From JAVBRU01 sp031547595 (GTDB lineage: Bacteria > Bacillota > Clostridia > Christensenellales > Aristaeellaceae), in contig JAVBRU010000060.1 in the NCBI GenBank assembly GCA_031547595.1, positions 1 to 64,000 of the forward strand: DNA of 64,000 bases, read 5' to 3'. The notes beneath the pieces are model-generated. The model ran no database searches. It was not told the origin of the DNA and saw only the letters and a list, made by a program, of their open reading frames with translations. The position numbers were made by a program, and so were the translations under genes. Below, piece after piece: positions 15,509 to 23,894 of the stretch (the stretch's first letter is position 1; the number at the start of each line of letters is the position of its first letter).

Positions 15509-17413
15509 TCATTTGATCGATTTGGTGTCTACTTCTTCCTTCAGCATGCTCAGCACATCGGCAAGCGGCAGGCTGCCCAGCGTTTCGCCCTTGCGGGTGC
15601 GCACGTTCACCATGCCGTCCTCCACTTCCTTATCGCCAATCACGAACATGTAGGGGATTTTGGCCATCTGCGCCTCGCGCACCTTGAAGCCGATCTTCTC
15701 GTTGCGAAGGTCCAGCTCGGCACGGAAACCCGCGTCATCCAGCTGCTTTTGCACAGAAGTGGCAAACGCATCCGCGCGGTCGGTGATGGTGAGCACCTTT
15801 ACCTGCACAGGCGCCAGCCACAGCGGGAACGCGCCGCCAAAGTGCTCGGTCAAAATGGCCATGAACCGCTCCACAGAGCCGTACACAACGCGGTGAATCA
15901 TCACAGGGCGGTGCTTTTCGCCATCGGGGCCGGTGTAGGTAAGGTCAAAGAGCTCGGGCATGTTCAGGTCCAGCTGAATGGTGCCGCACTGCCAGCTTCT
16001 GCCGAGGGAATCTTCGAGGTGGAAGTCGATCTTGGGGCCATAAAACGCGCCATCGCCTTCGTTGACGGTATATTCCACGCCCAGATCATCCAGCGCGCCC
16101 TGCAGGCCGCGGGTGGCGACCTCCCACATTTCGTCCGTGCCCACGGAGTTTTCCGGGCGCGTGGACAGTTCCACGTGGTAAGGGAAGCCAAACATGGTGT
16201 ACACGCCGTTGATCAGCGCGTATACGCCCTTGATTTCATCACGGATCTGATCGGGCGTCATGAACAGATGGGCATCGTCCTGGGTGAAGCAGCGCACGCG
16301 CATCAGCCCGTGCAGCGCGCCAGACAGCTCATGGCGGTGCACGAGGCCCAGCTCGCCGCACCGGGTGGGCAGTTCGCGGTAGCTCCTCATCGTGCGGCGA
16401 TAGGCCAGGATGCCGCCCGGGCAGTTCATGGGCTTCACGGCATAGTCGCCATCGTCAATCTTGGTGAAATACATGTTGTCGCGATAGTGATCCCAGTGGC
16501 CGGAGCGCTCCCACAAAGAGCGGCTGAGGATGATGGGCGTCTTGATCTCGTCATAGCCCGCCTTGTGGTGGATTTCGCGCCAGTAGTTCTCCAGCTGGTT
16601 GCGAATCACCATCCCCTTGGGATAGAAGAAGGGGAAGCCGGGGCCTTCATCCTGCACATCAAACAGATCGAGCTCGCGCCCAAGGCGGCGGTGATCGCGC
16701 TTCTTGGCCTCTTCAATGCGTGCCAGATACGCATCCAGCTCTTCCTGGCTGACAAACGCGGTGCCATAAATGCGCTGCAGCATCTTATTTTTCTCGCTGC
16801 CGCGCCAGTATGCGCCGGCGATGGAGGTCAGCTTAAACGCCTTCACCTTGCCGGTGCTGGGCACGTGAGGGCCCGCGCAAAGATCAGTGAAATCGCCCTG
16901 CTTGTAGAAGGAGATAATGGCGTCCTCGGGCAGATCGTTGATCAGCTCTACCTTGTAGGGCTCGTTCTTCTCCTGCATGAAGGCAATCGCCTCAGCGCGG
17001 GGCAGCTCAAAGCGCTCCAGGCGGTCGTTTTTCTTCACGATGCGCTGCATTTCCTTCTCCACTTCCTTGAGGAACTCCGGCGTGAAGGGTTCTGCGACGT
17101 CAAAATCGTAATAAAAGCCGTTGTCAATGGCGGGGCCGATGGCCAGCTTGGCACCGGGCACCAGTTTTTTGACCGCCTGCGCCAGCACATGGGACGCGGT
17201 ATGGCGCAGCACACGCTTGGCATCATCGTCGGCGAAGGTCAAAATCTCCAGTGCGCTGTCCTTGGCGATGGGGGCGACCAGAGACGTGACTTCGCCGTCC
17301 ACACGTGCGGCAAGCGCTGCCTTTTTCAGGTCCTGGCTCAGCTGGCCCGCGATATCCAGCGCGTTCATCCCATCCGGAAACTCTCTTTGGCCGTCTTTTA
17401 AGGTAATCAGCAT
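15509..17413 (-). CDS. thrS: Threonyl-tRNA synthetase
   Basis: 634 residues, the full length of bacterial ThrRS. It has the N-terminal TGS domain (ITLKDGQREFPDGMNALDIA), the editing domain with HTASHVLAQAV and the zinc ligands of that region, and the class II core with motif 1 around PIILSRSLWERSGHW, motif 2 with VRCFTQDDAHLF, motif 3 (GSVERFMAILTEHFGG) and a C-terminal anticodon-binding domain. The active-site Zn ligands Cys (NCPGG) and His (HRHELSG) are present. The gene is controlled by the T-box directly upstream. GGAGG lies eight bases before the ATG. Confidence 0.97.
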   Translation of the reverse strand: MLITLKDGQREFPDGMNALDIAGQLSQDLKKAALAARVDGEVTSLVAPIAKDSALEILTFADDDAKRVLRHTASHVLAQAVKKLVPGAKLAIGPAIDNGFYYDFDVAEPFTPEFLKEVEKEMQRIVKKNDRLERFELPRAEAIAFMQEKNEPYKVELINDLPEDAIISFYKQGDFTDLCAGPHVPSTGKVKAFKLTSIAGAYWRGSEKNKMLQRIYGTAFVSQEELDAYLARIEEAKKRDHRRLGRELDLFDVQDEGPGFPFFYPKGMVIRNQLENYWREIHHKAGYDEIKTPIILSRSLWERSGHWDHYRDNMYFTKIDDGDYAVKPMNCPGGILAYRRTMRSYRELPTRCGELGLVHRHELSGALHGLMRVRCFTQDDAHLFMTPDQIRDEIKGVYALINGVYTMFGFPYHVELSTRPENSVGTDEMWEVATRGLQGALDDLGVEYTVNEGDGAFYGPKIDFHLEDSLGRSWQCGTIQLDLNMPELFDLTYTGPDGEKHRPVMIHRVVYGSVERFMAILTEHFGGAFPLWLAPVQVKVLTITDRADAFATSVQKQLDDAGFRAELDLRNEKIGFKVREAQMAKIPYMFVIGDKEVEDGMVNVRTRKGETLGSLPLADVLSMLKEEVDTKSIK

Positions 17414-17443
17414 GGTTTTTCCTCCTTTTTGATCGGCAAGGAC

Positions 17444-17653
17444 AAAAAATCGCCCCCGCCATGCAGCAGGGGCGAATGAAAGTCATCCGCGGTTCCACCC
17501 TTGTTTCTAACTCTTGGTGCGTTCTAACGCGCGCAGCGCCGTTGGTCGAAAAGGTGGTATCCGCTATGCTGTGCCTGGCCGCGCTTACAGCTATGCGCAA
17601 CCTCTCTGAAAGGCCAGAACAAAGCGGCATGTCCTTTCGTCATCCCAAGGATT
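17444..17653 (-). ncRNA. T-box riboswitch of thrS
   Basis: On the minus strand the leader has stem I with AGAGAGG near its base, a specifier region reading ATACCACC at 17553-17560 (ACC = Thr), the conserved T-box AAGGGTGGAACCGCGG at 17487-17502, and a terminator stem at 17450-17475 followed by six T. Uncharged tRNA-Thr would pair with the specifier and with the TGGA bulge and stabilise the antiterminator. The A of TGGA fits the T discriminator base of the tRNA-Thr(GGT) gene at 56786-56861. Confidence 0.95.
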
Positions 17654-17659
17654 GATTGC

Positions 17660-17688
17660 ATTATATGCCTGTGCGCGGGTTCTGTCAA
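17660..17688 (-). promoter_or_regulatory. Consensus promoter of thrS leader
   Basis: On the minus strand TTGACA (17683-17688) and TATAAT (17660-17665) are separated by 17 bases, a perfect housekeeping sigma-A promoter just before the T-box. Confidence 0.9.
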
Positions 17689-17697
17689 GCGGTTTTA

Positions 17698-18954
17698 TCA
17701 CGATGCCGTCTCCTCGCACTCTGCGCGCGCGATGGTGCAGGTCAGCACACGGCGCTTGTCTGTGTTTTGCACGGTCACCAGAAAGTCTCCGGCGCGGAAG
17801 GAATCCCCCGGTACGGGCAGACGGCCCAACTGCTCCATAATCCAGCCGCTGACCGTGGTGGATGCCGCCGTGCTCTGTATCGAAAACTGCTCAAACATAT
17901 CCTGCACATTCATGGCGCAGTTCACCTGATACACATCCTGCGCAATGGCGACAAACTTTTCTTCGATATCGTCGTTCTCATCCCAGATTTCACCGACGAT
18001 TTCTTCCAGAATATCTTCCATGGTCACCATGCCCACCGTGCCGCCATATTCGTCGGCCACCACCGCAAAGTGGCTCTTGGTGGCCTTCAGCTGCTGAAAC
18101 ACATCGCTGATTTTCATGGCGGGCATCACAAACATCACGGGCTTAATAATGTCCTTCAGTGCCAGATAGGGCGCGTCCATCACATTTTGATAAAAATCCC
18201 TGAGGTGTATGATGCCCACGATGTGATCCATCCCGTCGTCAAACACCGGCAGGCGCGAATAGCCCCACTTGCGAAACACGCCTGCGATTTCGTCCTTGTC
18301 TGCATCCAGCGGCACTCCGACCATATCCACCCGGGGCGTCAAAATATCTTCCACCACCATGTCGTCAAACTCTATAGCGTTGTGGATGAGCAGCGAGTCG
18401 TCCTCATTGATCGCGCCCTCCTGCTCCGCCTCGGCCAGCAGGGTCAATAGTTCATCCTCGGTGATGCCTGCCGCAGGGGTGCTTTTGATGATGCGGGACA
18501 TCAGCTTTTTCCACGCGGTAAACAGGTAGTTGACGGGGGTGAGCACCACCACCAGCGCTTGCACAAGCGGGGCAGCGAGCATGGTAAATTTCTCAGGTGC
18601 TTCCTTGGCCATGCTCTTGGGCGTGATTTCTCCAAAGAGAAGCACCACAACCGTGGTTACGGTGGTGGCCACCCCGGCCCCGGCGCTGCCCATCAGCTGC
18701 ACAAACAGCACGGTGGCCATCGAGGCTGTCATGATGTTCACGATATTGTTGCCCACCAAAATGGTGGTCAACAACTTATCATAGTTTTCCAGTAGTTTAA
18801 GCGCCTGCGACGCGCGCTTATTGCCCTCCTGCGCCATGCTTTTGATGCGGATTTTGTTCAATGAAGAAAACGCCGTTTCTGTAGCCGAAAAAAACGCTGA
18901 CAAAAGTAGAAGCAATATCAGCGTGCATATGGTCCCTATACTGTCTGTGTCCAT
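17698..18954 (-). CDS. CNNM/CorC-family membrane protein with CBS pair (HlyC/CorC type)
   Basis: 418 residues. An N-terminal DUF21/CNNM domain with three to four membrane helices starts at MDTDSIGTICTLILLLLLSA and contains SAFFSATETAFSSLN and LFGEITPKSMA. A CBS-domain pair follows at about 190-320 (MVVEDILTPRVDMV, HIVGIIHLRDFY, GTVGMVTMEDILEEIVGEI). The C-terminal CorC/HlyC domain of about 80 residues ends the protein. Relatives act in Mg2+/Co2+ efflux or export. The open frame continues far upstream, but the CNNM domain starts here and the promoter at 18998 excludes a longer product. Confidence 0.88.
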   Translation of the reverse strand: MDTDSIGTICTLILLLLLSAFFSATETAFSSLNKIRIKSMAQEGNKRASQALKLLENYDKLLTTILVGNNIVNIMTASMATVLFVQLMGSAGAGVATTVTTVVVLLFGEITPKSMAKEAPEKFTMLAAPLVQALVVVLTPVNYLFTAWKKLMSRIIKSTPAAGITEDELLTLLAEAEQEGAINEDDSLLIHNAIEFDDMVVEDILTPRVDMVGVPLDADKDEIAGVFRKWGYSRLPVFDDGMDHIVGIIHLRDFYQNVMDAPYLALKDIIKPVMFVMPAMKISDVFQQLKATKSHFAVVADEYGGTVGMVTMEDILEEIVGEIWDENDDIEEKFVAIAQDVYQVNCAMNVQDMFEQFSIQSTAASTTVSGWIMEQLGRLPVPGDSFRAGDFLVTVQNTDKRRVLTCTIARAECEETAS

Positions 18955-18997
18955 GGAATTGTGGATGTCCTCCCCCAAATAAAATGGTACTGCTATC

Positions 18998-19026
18998 AGT
19001 ATATCATACTTTTCCATGTCGCGCAA
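18998..19026 (-). promoter_or_regulatory. Promoter of the CorC-type gene
   Basis: Minus strand TTGCGC (19021-19026), 17-base spacer, TATACT (18998-19003). Transcription would start about 40 bases before the chosen start codon. Confidence 0.65.
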
Positions 19027-19034
19027 TGGTCTGA

Positions 19035-19063
19035 TTGCGGGTGGCGCACAAATGTGGTATACT
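19035..19063 (+). promoter_or_regulatory. Promoter of the GNAT gene
   Basis: TTGCGG (19035-19040), 17-base spacer, TATACT (19058-19063), 27 bases before the start codon. It is back-to-back with the promoter of the divergent gene. Confidence 0.65.
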
Positions 19064-19089
19064 TTGCAAAAAGCCAAAGGGTGGTCGGT

Positions 19090-19545
19090 ATGGACATTCA
19101 AATCGTACAGTATACCAAAAAAAGAATCCCCGATGTGATAGCCTTTGAGCTTCAGCTGCGCCGCGAGGAAGATGTCTGGGGCTGGGCTATTGACGATGCC
19201 TACCGTCAGGCAGTAGAAAACAGCTTTGACGACCCGCGGTTCCGGCACTCGTTGTCCCTGCTGGCCTATGAAGGAGAGCGGGTGGTGGGCAGGATTGATT
19301 CTACACTGGTGTGCAGCCACTTTGACGGCTCTGTGAAAGCATATCTGGACTGGATTTGCGTGCTCCAATCCTGCCGCCACCAACAGGTGGCGCAGCAGCT
19401 GATGGCGGCGCTGCGCACACAGCTGCGCGCCCTGGGTGCCACCGATCTGGTGGGTATCATCGCGCATAATCCGGAGAGCCTGCGGTTCTACCACGCGCTG
19501 GACAACGTGAAGATTCAGGACGAGGGCATTTGGATTGACCTGTAG
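19090..19545 (+). CDS. GNAT-family acetyltransferase
   Basis: 151 residues. The fold is recognisable from LAYEGERVVGRIDSTLV (beta 2-3), the acetyl-CoA region LDWICVLQSCRHQQVAQQLMAALRTQL (Q-x-x-x-x-A variant of the pyrophosphate loop) and a C-terminal RFYHALDNVK typical of the last helix of GNAT proteins. The acceptor is unknown. The start follows AAAGGGTGG. The gene is divergent from the CorC-type gene and followed by the repeat/terminator region. Confidence 0.75.
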   Translation: MDIQIVQYTKKRIPDVIAFELQLRREEDVWGWAIDDAYRQAVENSFDDPRFRHSLSLLAYEGERVVGRIDSTLVCSHFDGSVKAYLDWICVLQSCRHQQVAQQLMAALRTQLRALGATDLVGIIAHNPESLRFYHALDNVKIQDEGIWIDL

Positions 19546-19549
19546 GCAA

Positions 19550-19609
19550 GGGGACACTGGGGTTGCTCGCCCCAGACCCTCGGCAGGAGATTTCATCTCC
19601 TGCACCTCG
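19550..19609 (-). repeat. REP-like two-hairpin repeat, copy B (inverted)
   Basis: Read on the minus strand: GTGCAGGAGATGAAATCTCC hairpin, TGCCGAGGGTCTG link, then a GGGGCGAGCAACCCC hairpin. Same layout as copies A and C but in the opposite orientation to C; B and C flank the terminator at 19624-19655. Confidence 0.7.
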
Positions 19610-19623
19610 ATTATAATCATGTT

Positions 19624-19655
19624 AAAATAGCTTGTGCGAACACACAAGCTATTTT
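19624..19655. terminator. Bidirectional terminator
   Basis: Perfect 13-base stem AAAATAGCTTGTG / CACAAGCTATTTT, loop CGAACA, T-rich ends on both strands. It should end both the GNAT gene (plus) and the transporter operon (minus). Confidence 0.85.
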
Positions 19656-19669
19656 TTATAAACACAAGT

Positions 19670-19732
19670 GCGGGTGCAGGGGCATCAGGCCCCTGCCGAG
19701 GAGTCTGAGGGCAAGTAGCCCTCAGTGTACCT
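19670..19732 (+). repeat. REP-like two-hairpin repeat, copy C
   Basis: GTGCAGGGGCATCAGGCCCC hairpin, TGCCGAGGAGTCTG link, then a CTGAGGGCAAGTAGCCCTCAG hairpin of which both halves are perfectly paired. It lies 15 bases from the stop of the MBL-fold gene. Confidence 0.7.
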
Positions 19733-19747
19733 CCTCCCCCTCCCCTA

Positions 19748-20704
19748 TCAGTCAAACATGGTGGTTGTTCTGTCCTTTTCGGTCAGCACCTCAAAGCCCT
19801 TTTGATTGTCAACAGCCACACGGATACAGCCATCCAGCAAGATGTGATACATCTTGGAGCCGTTTTTGTTGTAGTTGCGGGTGACAGTCACATCCTCGAT
19901 CACGTCGCTCAAGATCACCGCCAACTGCGGGGATACGGCATCGCGCCAGGATTTGGAGGACGAGGTTGCCGAGCCATGATGGTTGGCTTTCACAAAATCA
20001 CTGTCAAGCTCTGTCGGATAGCGCTCCAGCACGGCTTTTTCGCCCGCCACATACAGGTCGCCCGCAAAGAGCAGGCTGGTTTCGCCATAGGTGAAGCGCA
20101 GCACCAGCGATTGGTTGTTGATAAACTGCGTGCCACCCTCTGGATAGCCTTCGTAATATGGGATTTCGGGCACAGGGTTATACACCTTCACGTCGATTTC
20201 ATCGCCAAAGGTGAAGCTGTCACCCTCCTGCAGGATCACGTGGGTGAGGTTCAATTCGGCCATGGTGTCCATATATGCACGGTAGTAGGAGGAAGTCTCA
20301 TACGTCAGCGCACTGGTGTACACCGTGCCGATCTCATAGCGGCGCATCAGCGCGGGGAACGAGCCGATGTGGTCGATATGCGGGTGCGAGGCCACCAGGT
20401 AGTCAATGCGCGTGATGCCCATCTTATCCAGCGCGTCAATCACGTATTGCGCGCTTTCAGGGTGTCCGGCATCCAGCACCATCACCTTGCCATCCGGCGA
20501 AATGAGGATGGTGCAATCGCCCGGCTTGTCCTTGGCCACGGTAGGCCCCAGCCAGATGAAGCGCATGGTGAGGCGTCCGGCATCGCTGGACACATCAAAC
20601 ACCGCGTCATAGCGGGATTCCGCGCCGGTGGAGATGGATACTGTCATGCTCAGCAGCAACGCCACAATCAGGCAGTATATCCGTGGAGTCAGCCCTTTTC
20701 TCAT
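19748..20704 (-). CDS. Secreted metallo-beta-lactamase-fold hydrolase, ComEC C-domain type
   Basis: 318 residues. A signal peptide (LIVALLLSMTVSISTGAES) precedes a metallo-beta-lactamase fold: VMVLDAGHPE, ASHPHIDHIGS (the H-x-H-x-D-H metal motif), LLFAGDLY and KANHHGSATSSS. This set is that of the C-terminal domain of ComEC and related secreted phosphodiesterase or nuclease-like proteins. The substrate is unknown. It follows the second permease gene by ten bases and AAGGAG precedes its ATG, so it is the last gene of the sugar ABC operon, which suggests a role in processing the imported material. Confidence 0.8.
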   Translation of the reverse strand: MRKGLTPRIYCLIVALLLSMTVSISTGAESRYDAVFDVSSDAGRLTMRFIWLGPTVAKDKPGDCTILISPDGKVMVLDAGHPESAQYVIDALDKMGITRIDYLVASHPHIDHIGSFPALMRRYEIGTVYTSALTYETSSYYRAYMDTMAELNLTHVILQEGDSFTFGDEIDVKVYNPVPEIPYYEGYPEGGTQFINNQSLVLRFTYGETSLLFAGDLYVAGEKAVLERYPTELDSDFVKANHHGSATSSSKSWRDAVSPQLAVILSDVIEDVTVTRNYNKNGSKMYHILLDGCIRVAVDNQKGFEVLTEKDRTTTMFD

Positions 20705-20714
20705 ATTGAACTCC

Positions 20715-22109
20715 TTACTTCATGGCTGCCTTGCTCATGCCCGTCATGATGTACTTCTGCAGCACAACAAACAGGATGATGATGGGCACGATGGCCATCA
20801 CAGCGCCTGCCATGATTTCGTTGTAGTTGGATACTTCCTGGCCGGCAAAGGTGTTGCGCAGCTGCTGCACACCCACGGCGATGGTGCGGCTGAACTCGGT
20901 CTTAGACACCATCTTGGGCCAGAAATAGCTGTTCCAGCCATCGATGAAGGAAATGATGCTGATGGTGATCAGCGTGGGCTTGCACATGGGGCACAGCACA
21001 TAGATGATGGAGCCGAGGCGGCCCATACCATCCACCTTGCCTGCCTCCAGATAGGAATTATCCACCGACATAAAGGTCTGGCGCAGCATGAAGATGAAGT
21101 ATGCGGATACCAGGCCGGGCAGGATGATGCCACCATACGTGTCAATCAGGCCAAGGCGCGAAATCAGCACATAGATGGGCACGAAGGTGACCTGTATGGG
21201 CACCATCAGCGCACCCAGCACGCCGGTGAACAGCGCGTTTTTGCCGATAAACTCGCCCTTGGAGAAGCCGTAGGCCGCCAGCACGCCAATGGTGAGCTGC
21301 CCTGCCATGATGGCCGCGGTGGTCACAAGCGTGTTGAGCAGATACCGCAGGAAGGGCGCGCGCTTGAGGACGTTGGGGTAGTTAACCCACTGAAAGTTTT
21401 GCGGCCACAGGGTGGGCACGGTCTGAAGCAGCTCCTGGCTGGTTTTGAGCGAGGAGATGATCATCCAGTAAATCGGGAACAGGATGATCAGCGTCACAAA
21501 GATGGCCCCGGCATACTGCGCCACCGTGCGGTAGATGCCGTGCGCCTTTTGAAGCTGTTCGTCTGCCTGCACAATGGGCGATATGAAGCGCATATACAGC
21601 GCGCACACCACGACCATCGCGGCAAACATCGCCGCAATCGCCAGGAAGGAGCCATAACCCTGCGCCAGGAAACCCAAAGACTGCTTGAAGTTATACTCGA
21701 TAAAATCAGGCAGCTTCTTCGCCTCAGCCAGGGTGGTGGGCATCGAAGCGCTGTCGCCTTTGTAGGCCAGCCCAATATGCTCTTTCAGGGTGTTGTTGTA
21801 GCTGATGTAGCCGATGGTGCCCAGCACCGCCAGCACCAGCGCCAGCGCCGTCAGCACGATCAGAATATCAAAGAAGCCGGACTGGCGCATGCGCAGCAGT
21901 GCGGGGATCTTGTTTTGCTTCTTTTGCAGGTTTTGAATGCCCGTTTGCCACATCAGCGGCAGCGAGCAGAGCAGCAGCACCCCGCCGGCAATCAGCATGC
22001 CTGTAGCAAGCCCTTGATTGGTGCTGAGGTGATCCACAAAAAACCACGCAACCAGGAGGAATATCCCGGCAAGCACCAGGCTTACGCCTACGATCTTTTT
22101 CTTTTCCAT
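20715..22109 (-). CDS. Carbohydrate ABC permease, MalG type, with extra N-terminal membrane region
   Basis: 464 residues, about 185 more than a normal MalG-type permease. The last 280 residues are typical: six helices and the EAA loop LEAGKVDGMGRLGSIIYVLC that contacts the ATPase. The extra N-terminus has four predicted helices (IVGVSLVLAGIFLLVAWFF, LATGMLIAGGVLLLCSLPL, FFDILIVLTALALVLAVLG, FLAIAAMFAAMVVVCALYM). Between the third and fourth is an outside loop of about 45 residues. It pairs with the enlarged MalF-type permease just upstream. No ATPase gene is present in the operon. Confidence 0.88.
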   Translation of the reverse strand: MEKKKIVGVSLVLAGIFLLVAWFFVDHLSTNQGLATGMLIAGGVLLLCSLPLMWQTGIQNLQKKQNKIPALLRMRQSGFFDILIVLTALALVLAVLGTIGYISYNNTLKEHIGLAYKGDSASMPTTLAEAKKLPDFIEYNFKQSLGFLAQGYGSFLAIAAMFAAMVVVCALYMRFISPIVQADEQLQKAHGIYRTVAQYAGAIFVTLIILFPIYWMIISSLKTSQELLQTVPTLWPQNFQWVNYPNVLKRAPFLRYLLNTLVTTAAIMAGQLTIGVLAAYGFSKGEFIGKNALFTGVLGALMVPIQVTFVPIYVLISRLGLIDTYGGIILPGLVSAYFIFMLRQTFMSVDNSYLEAGKVDGMGRLGSIIYVLCPMCKPTLITISIISFIDGWNSYFWPKMVSKTEFSRTIAVGVQQLRNTFAGQEVSNYNEIMAGAVMAIVPIIILFVVLQKYIMTGMSKAAMK

Positions 22110-22127
22110 AGGTTATTCCCTCCTTTC

Positions 22128-23825
22128 TTACGAATCGTAATTGACGTTGCGGTTGGAGAAGCGCATCGTAGCCACGGTGCTGACCAGCAGGATCAGGAAA
22201 AATACCAGTGACACTGCCGCGCCTCTGGCGGTGCGGAAATCCTTGAAGGTGAGGTTGTAAATCCACTGCACAATCACGTTGGTGCTGGTGCCGGGGCCGC
22301 CGCCCGTCATAACGTCTACCGACTGGAACACCTTCATGCTGGCGATAAACGTAGTGACAAACAGGAACAGTGTGGTGGGCGCGAGGAGGGGAGCCGTAAT
22401 GTAGCGGAAGCGGTGCACGCCGTCCGCGCCGTCAATGGACGCAGCCTCGTAATAATCGGAAGGGATACCCTTCATGGCGGAAAGGTAGATCATCATCGCA
22501 TAGCCGACCACGCGCCAGCCGGTTAGAATCAAAACACCTGTCAGCGCCGTCTTGGCATCGATCAGCCAGTGCGGCCCTGTGATGCCAAAGAGCGACAGCG
22601 CGTAGTTGAGAATGCCCTCCGTCTGGTTGGCAGTGGTGGCAAGCGGAGAATACAAAATCCACAGAAACACCACGGCGCTGGTGGATACCGCGATATACTT
22701 TGGCATAAACACCACGGCACGCATGAAGTTGAATGCCTTGGTCATGCGGTTGAACAGCATGGCCAGCATCATGCCGCCAACGACGGTGATCGCCACTTCC
22801 CAGAACGTGTAGATGCCGGTGATCTTGAGCGATTCCCAGAAATACTTTGAGCCGGACTGGTTGAACAGCCAGTTATAGTTGTTCCAGCCCACAAACACCT
22901 GCTTGCCCGGGGTCAATATGCCCATATCGGTGAAGCTGATGCGCACAAGGTCGATAACCGGGAAATACACAAACAACAGGAAGAAAATGAGGGCGGGCTC
23001 TACGCAGAACAGGTCCTTCATCCGCTCCCAGGGCTGCAATTGCAGCATAATGCCGTTGAACAGAAGCACAATGCCTGCCAGCAGCACGATGATCGCAAGG
23101 TTCATCAGGGTGCTGAGCGGGGCAATGGGAATATCGCCGCAGCTGGACAGATAATACGTGCCCGCGGCGGGAATTTCGTACACAAGGGGCGTCAGGCCCC
23201 CCTCCTGCGGCGTGGTGACAGCGCTCAGTCGCATGACCTCCTCGCCGTTTTTGCTGTTATACAGCACAACGTCCCGCTCCATGTCGTCCTTGGAGGACAG
23301 GGCGTATACCGTCAACGTGGTGGGGCCATCCACCGTCAATTTGAGGCTGCGAAACTTACCCGCGCCCGCACCGCGCAGCTTGACGCTGCGGTCAAAGCTC
23401 ATGCCGTTGTCCAGGGTGACGCCCGCACCCTCCTCCACCACAAGGTTCATATAATCCTTGGTGGCGGGGAATTGCAGGCCGTCGTTTTTCAGCGCGCTTT
23501 TGGTTTCTTCCACAGCAAAATCCTGCGCACTGATCGCGCCTGTCGCTTCGCCTGTAGCAAAGCTGGCGTAGAACACGCGCACGCCGCTGTCATCACCGTA
23601 GAGGTCAAAGCTGCCGGTCACCTTGGTGCCGGCATTCTGTGCCGCATCGCGGGCGGCATACACCTGCTCTGCCAGCGGGGCAAAGGCGGCCACCTGCAGG
23701 TCGCCCACCATATAGCCAAAAGCGCCCAGCGCCATCACTAAAACGCTGAGTACCACCAGCACAATACCGATGATGCGCTGCGCGGGCTTGATCAGCTTGC
23801 GGGTGGGATGCGCGGTTTTCTTCAC
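22128..23825 (-). CDS. Carbohydrate ABC permease, MalF type, with a built-in extracellular beta domain
   Basis: 565 residues. The last 300 are a MalF-type permease with the EAA loop YEAASIDGADGVHRFRYI. The first 260 are extra: a helix (IGIVLVVLSVLVMALGAFG), about 190 outside residues rich in beta strands, then another helix (LMNLAIIVLLAGIVLLFNG). The outside part contains DNGMSFDRSVKLRGAG, SLKLTVDGPTTLTVYALSS and GTYYLSSCGDI. These resemble beta-sandwich modules found beside pectate-lyase-type enzymes, so sugar binding is inferred. The start is GTG at 23825 with GAGGTGAG upstream. It is second in the operon after the binding protein. Confidence 0.85.
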   Translation of the reverse strand: MKKTAHPTRKLIKPAQRIIGIVLVVLSVLVMALGAFGYMVGDLQVAAFAPLAEQVYAARDAAQNAGTKVTGSFDLYGDDSGVRVFYASFATGEATGAISAQDFAVEETKSALKNDGLQFPATKDYMNLVVEEGAGVTLDNGMSFDRSVKLRGAGAGKFRSLKLTVDGPTTLTVYALSSKDDMERDVVLYNSKNGEEVMRLSAVTTPQEGGLTPLVYEIPAAGTYYLSSCGDIPIAPLSTLMNLAIIVLLAGIVLLFNGIMLQLQPWERMKDLFCVEPALIFFLLFVYFPVIDLVRISFTDMGILTPGKQVFVGWNNYNWLFNQSGSKYFWESLKITGIYTFWEVAITVVGGMMLAMLFNRMTKAFNFMRAVVFMPKYIAVSTSAVVFLWILYSPLATTANQTEGILNYALSLFGITGPHWLIDAKTALTGVLILTGWRVVGYAMMIYLSAMKGIPSDYYEAASIDGADGVHRFRYITAPLLAPTTLFLFVTTFIASMKVFQSVDVMTGGGPGTSTNVIVQWIYNLTFKDFRTARGAAVSLVFFLILLVSTVATMRFSNRNVNYDS

Positions 23826-23846
23826 GTTGTACTCACCTCAATCAAG

Positions 23847-23873
23847 AAAGGGGGGAGCGGCGCTCCCCCTTTT
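23847..23873 (-). terminator. Intercistronic hairpin after the binding-protein gene
   Basis: Stem GGGGGAGC / GCTCCCCC with a 3-base loop, followed on the minus strand by CTTTCTT. It lies between the binding-protein gene and the permease genes. It may partly terminate or protect the upstream mRNA 3' end. Confidence 0.55.
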
Positions 23874-23894
23874 CACATTTCGAACAATGATTTA

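Noticed and set aside
15491..17401. 636-codon open frame on the plus strand
   Set aside because: It lies opposite thrS for its whole length, has low-complexity His/Gln-rich composition and no domain; it is a shadow caused by high GC at third positions.
18955..19755. N-terminal extension of the CorC-type gene by 267 codons
   Set aside because: It runs through the promoter, the divergent GNAT gene and the repeats; the CNNM domain starts at 18954.
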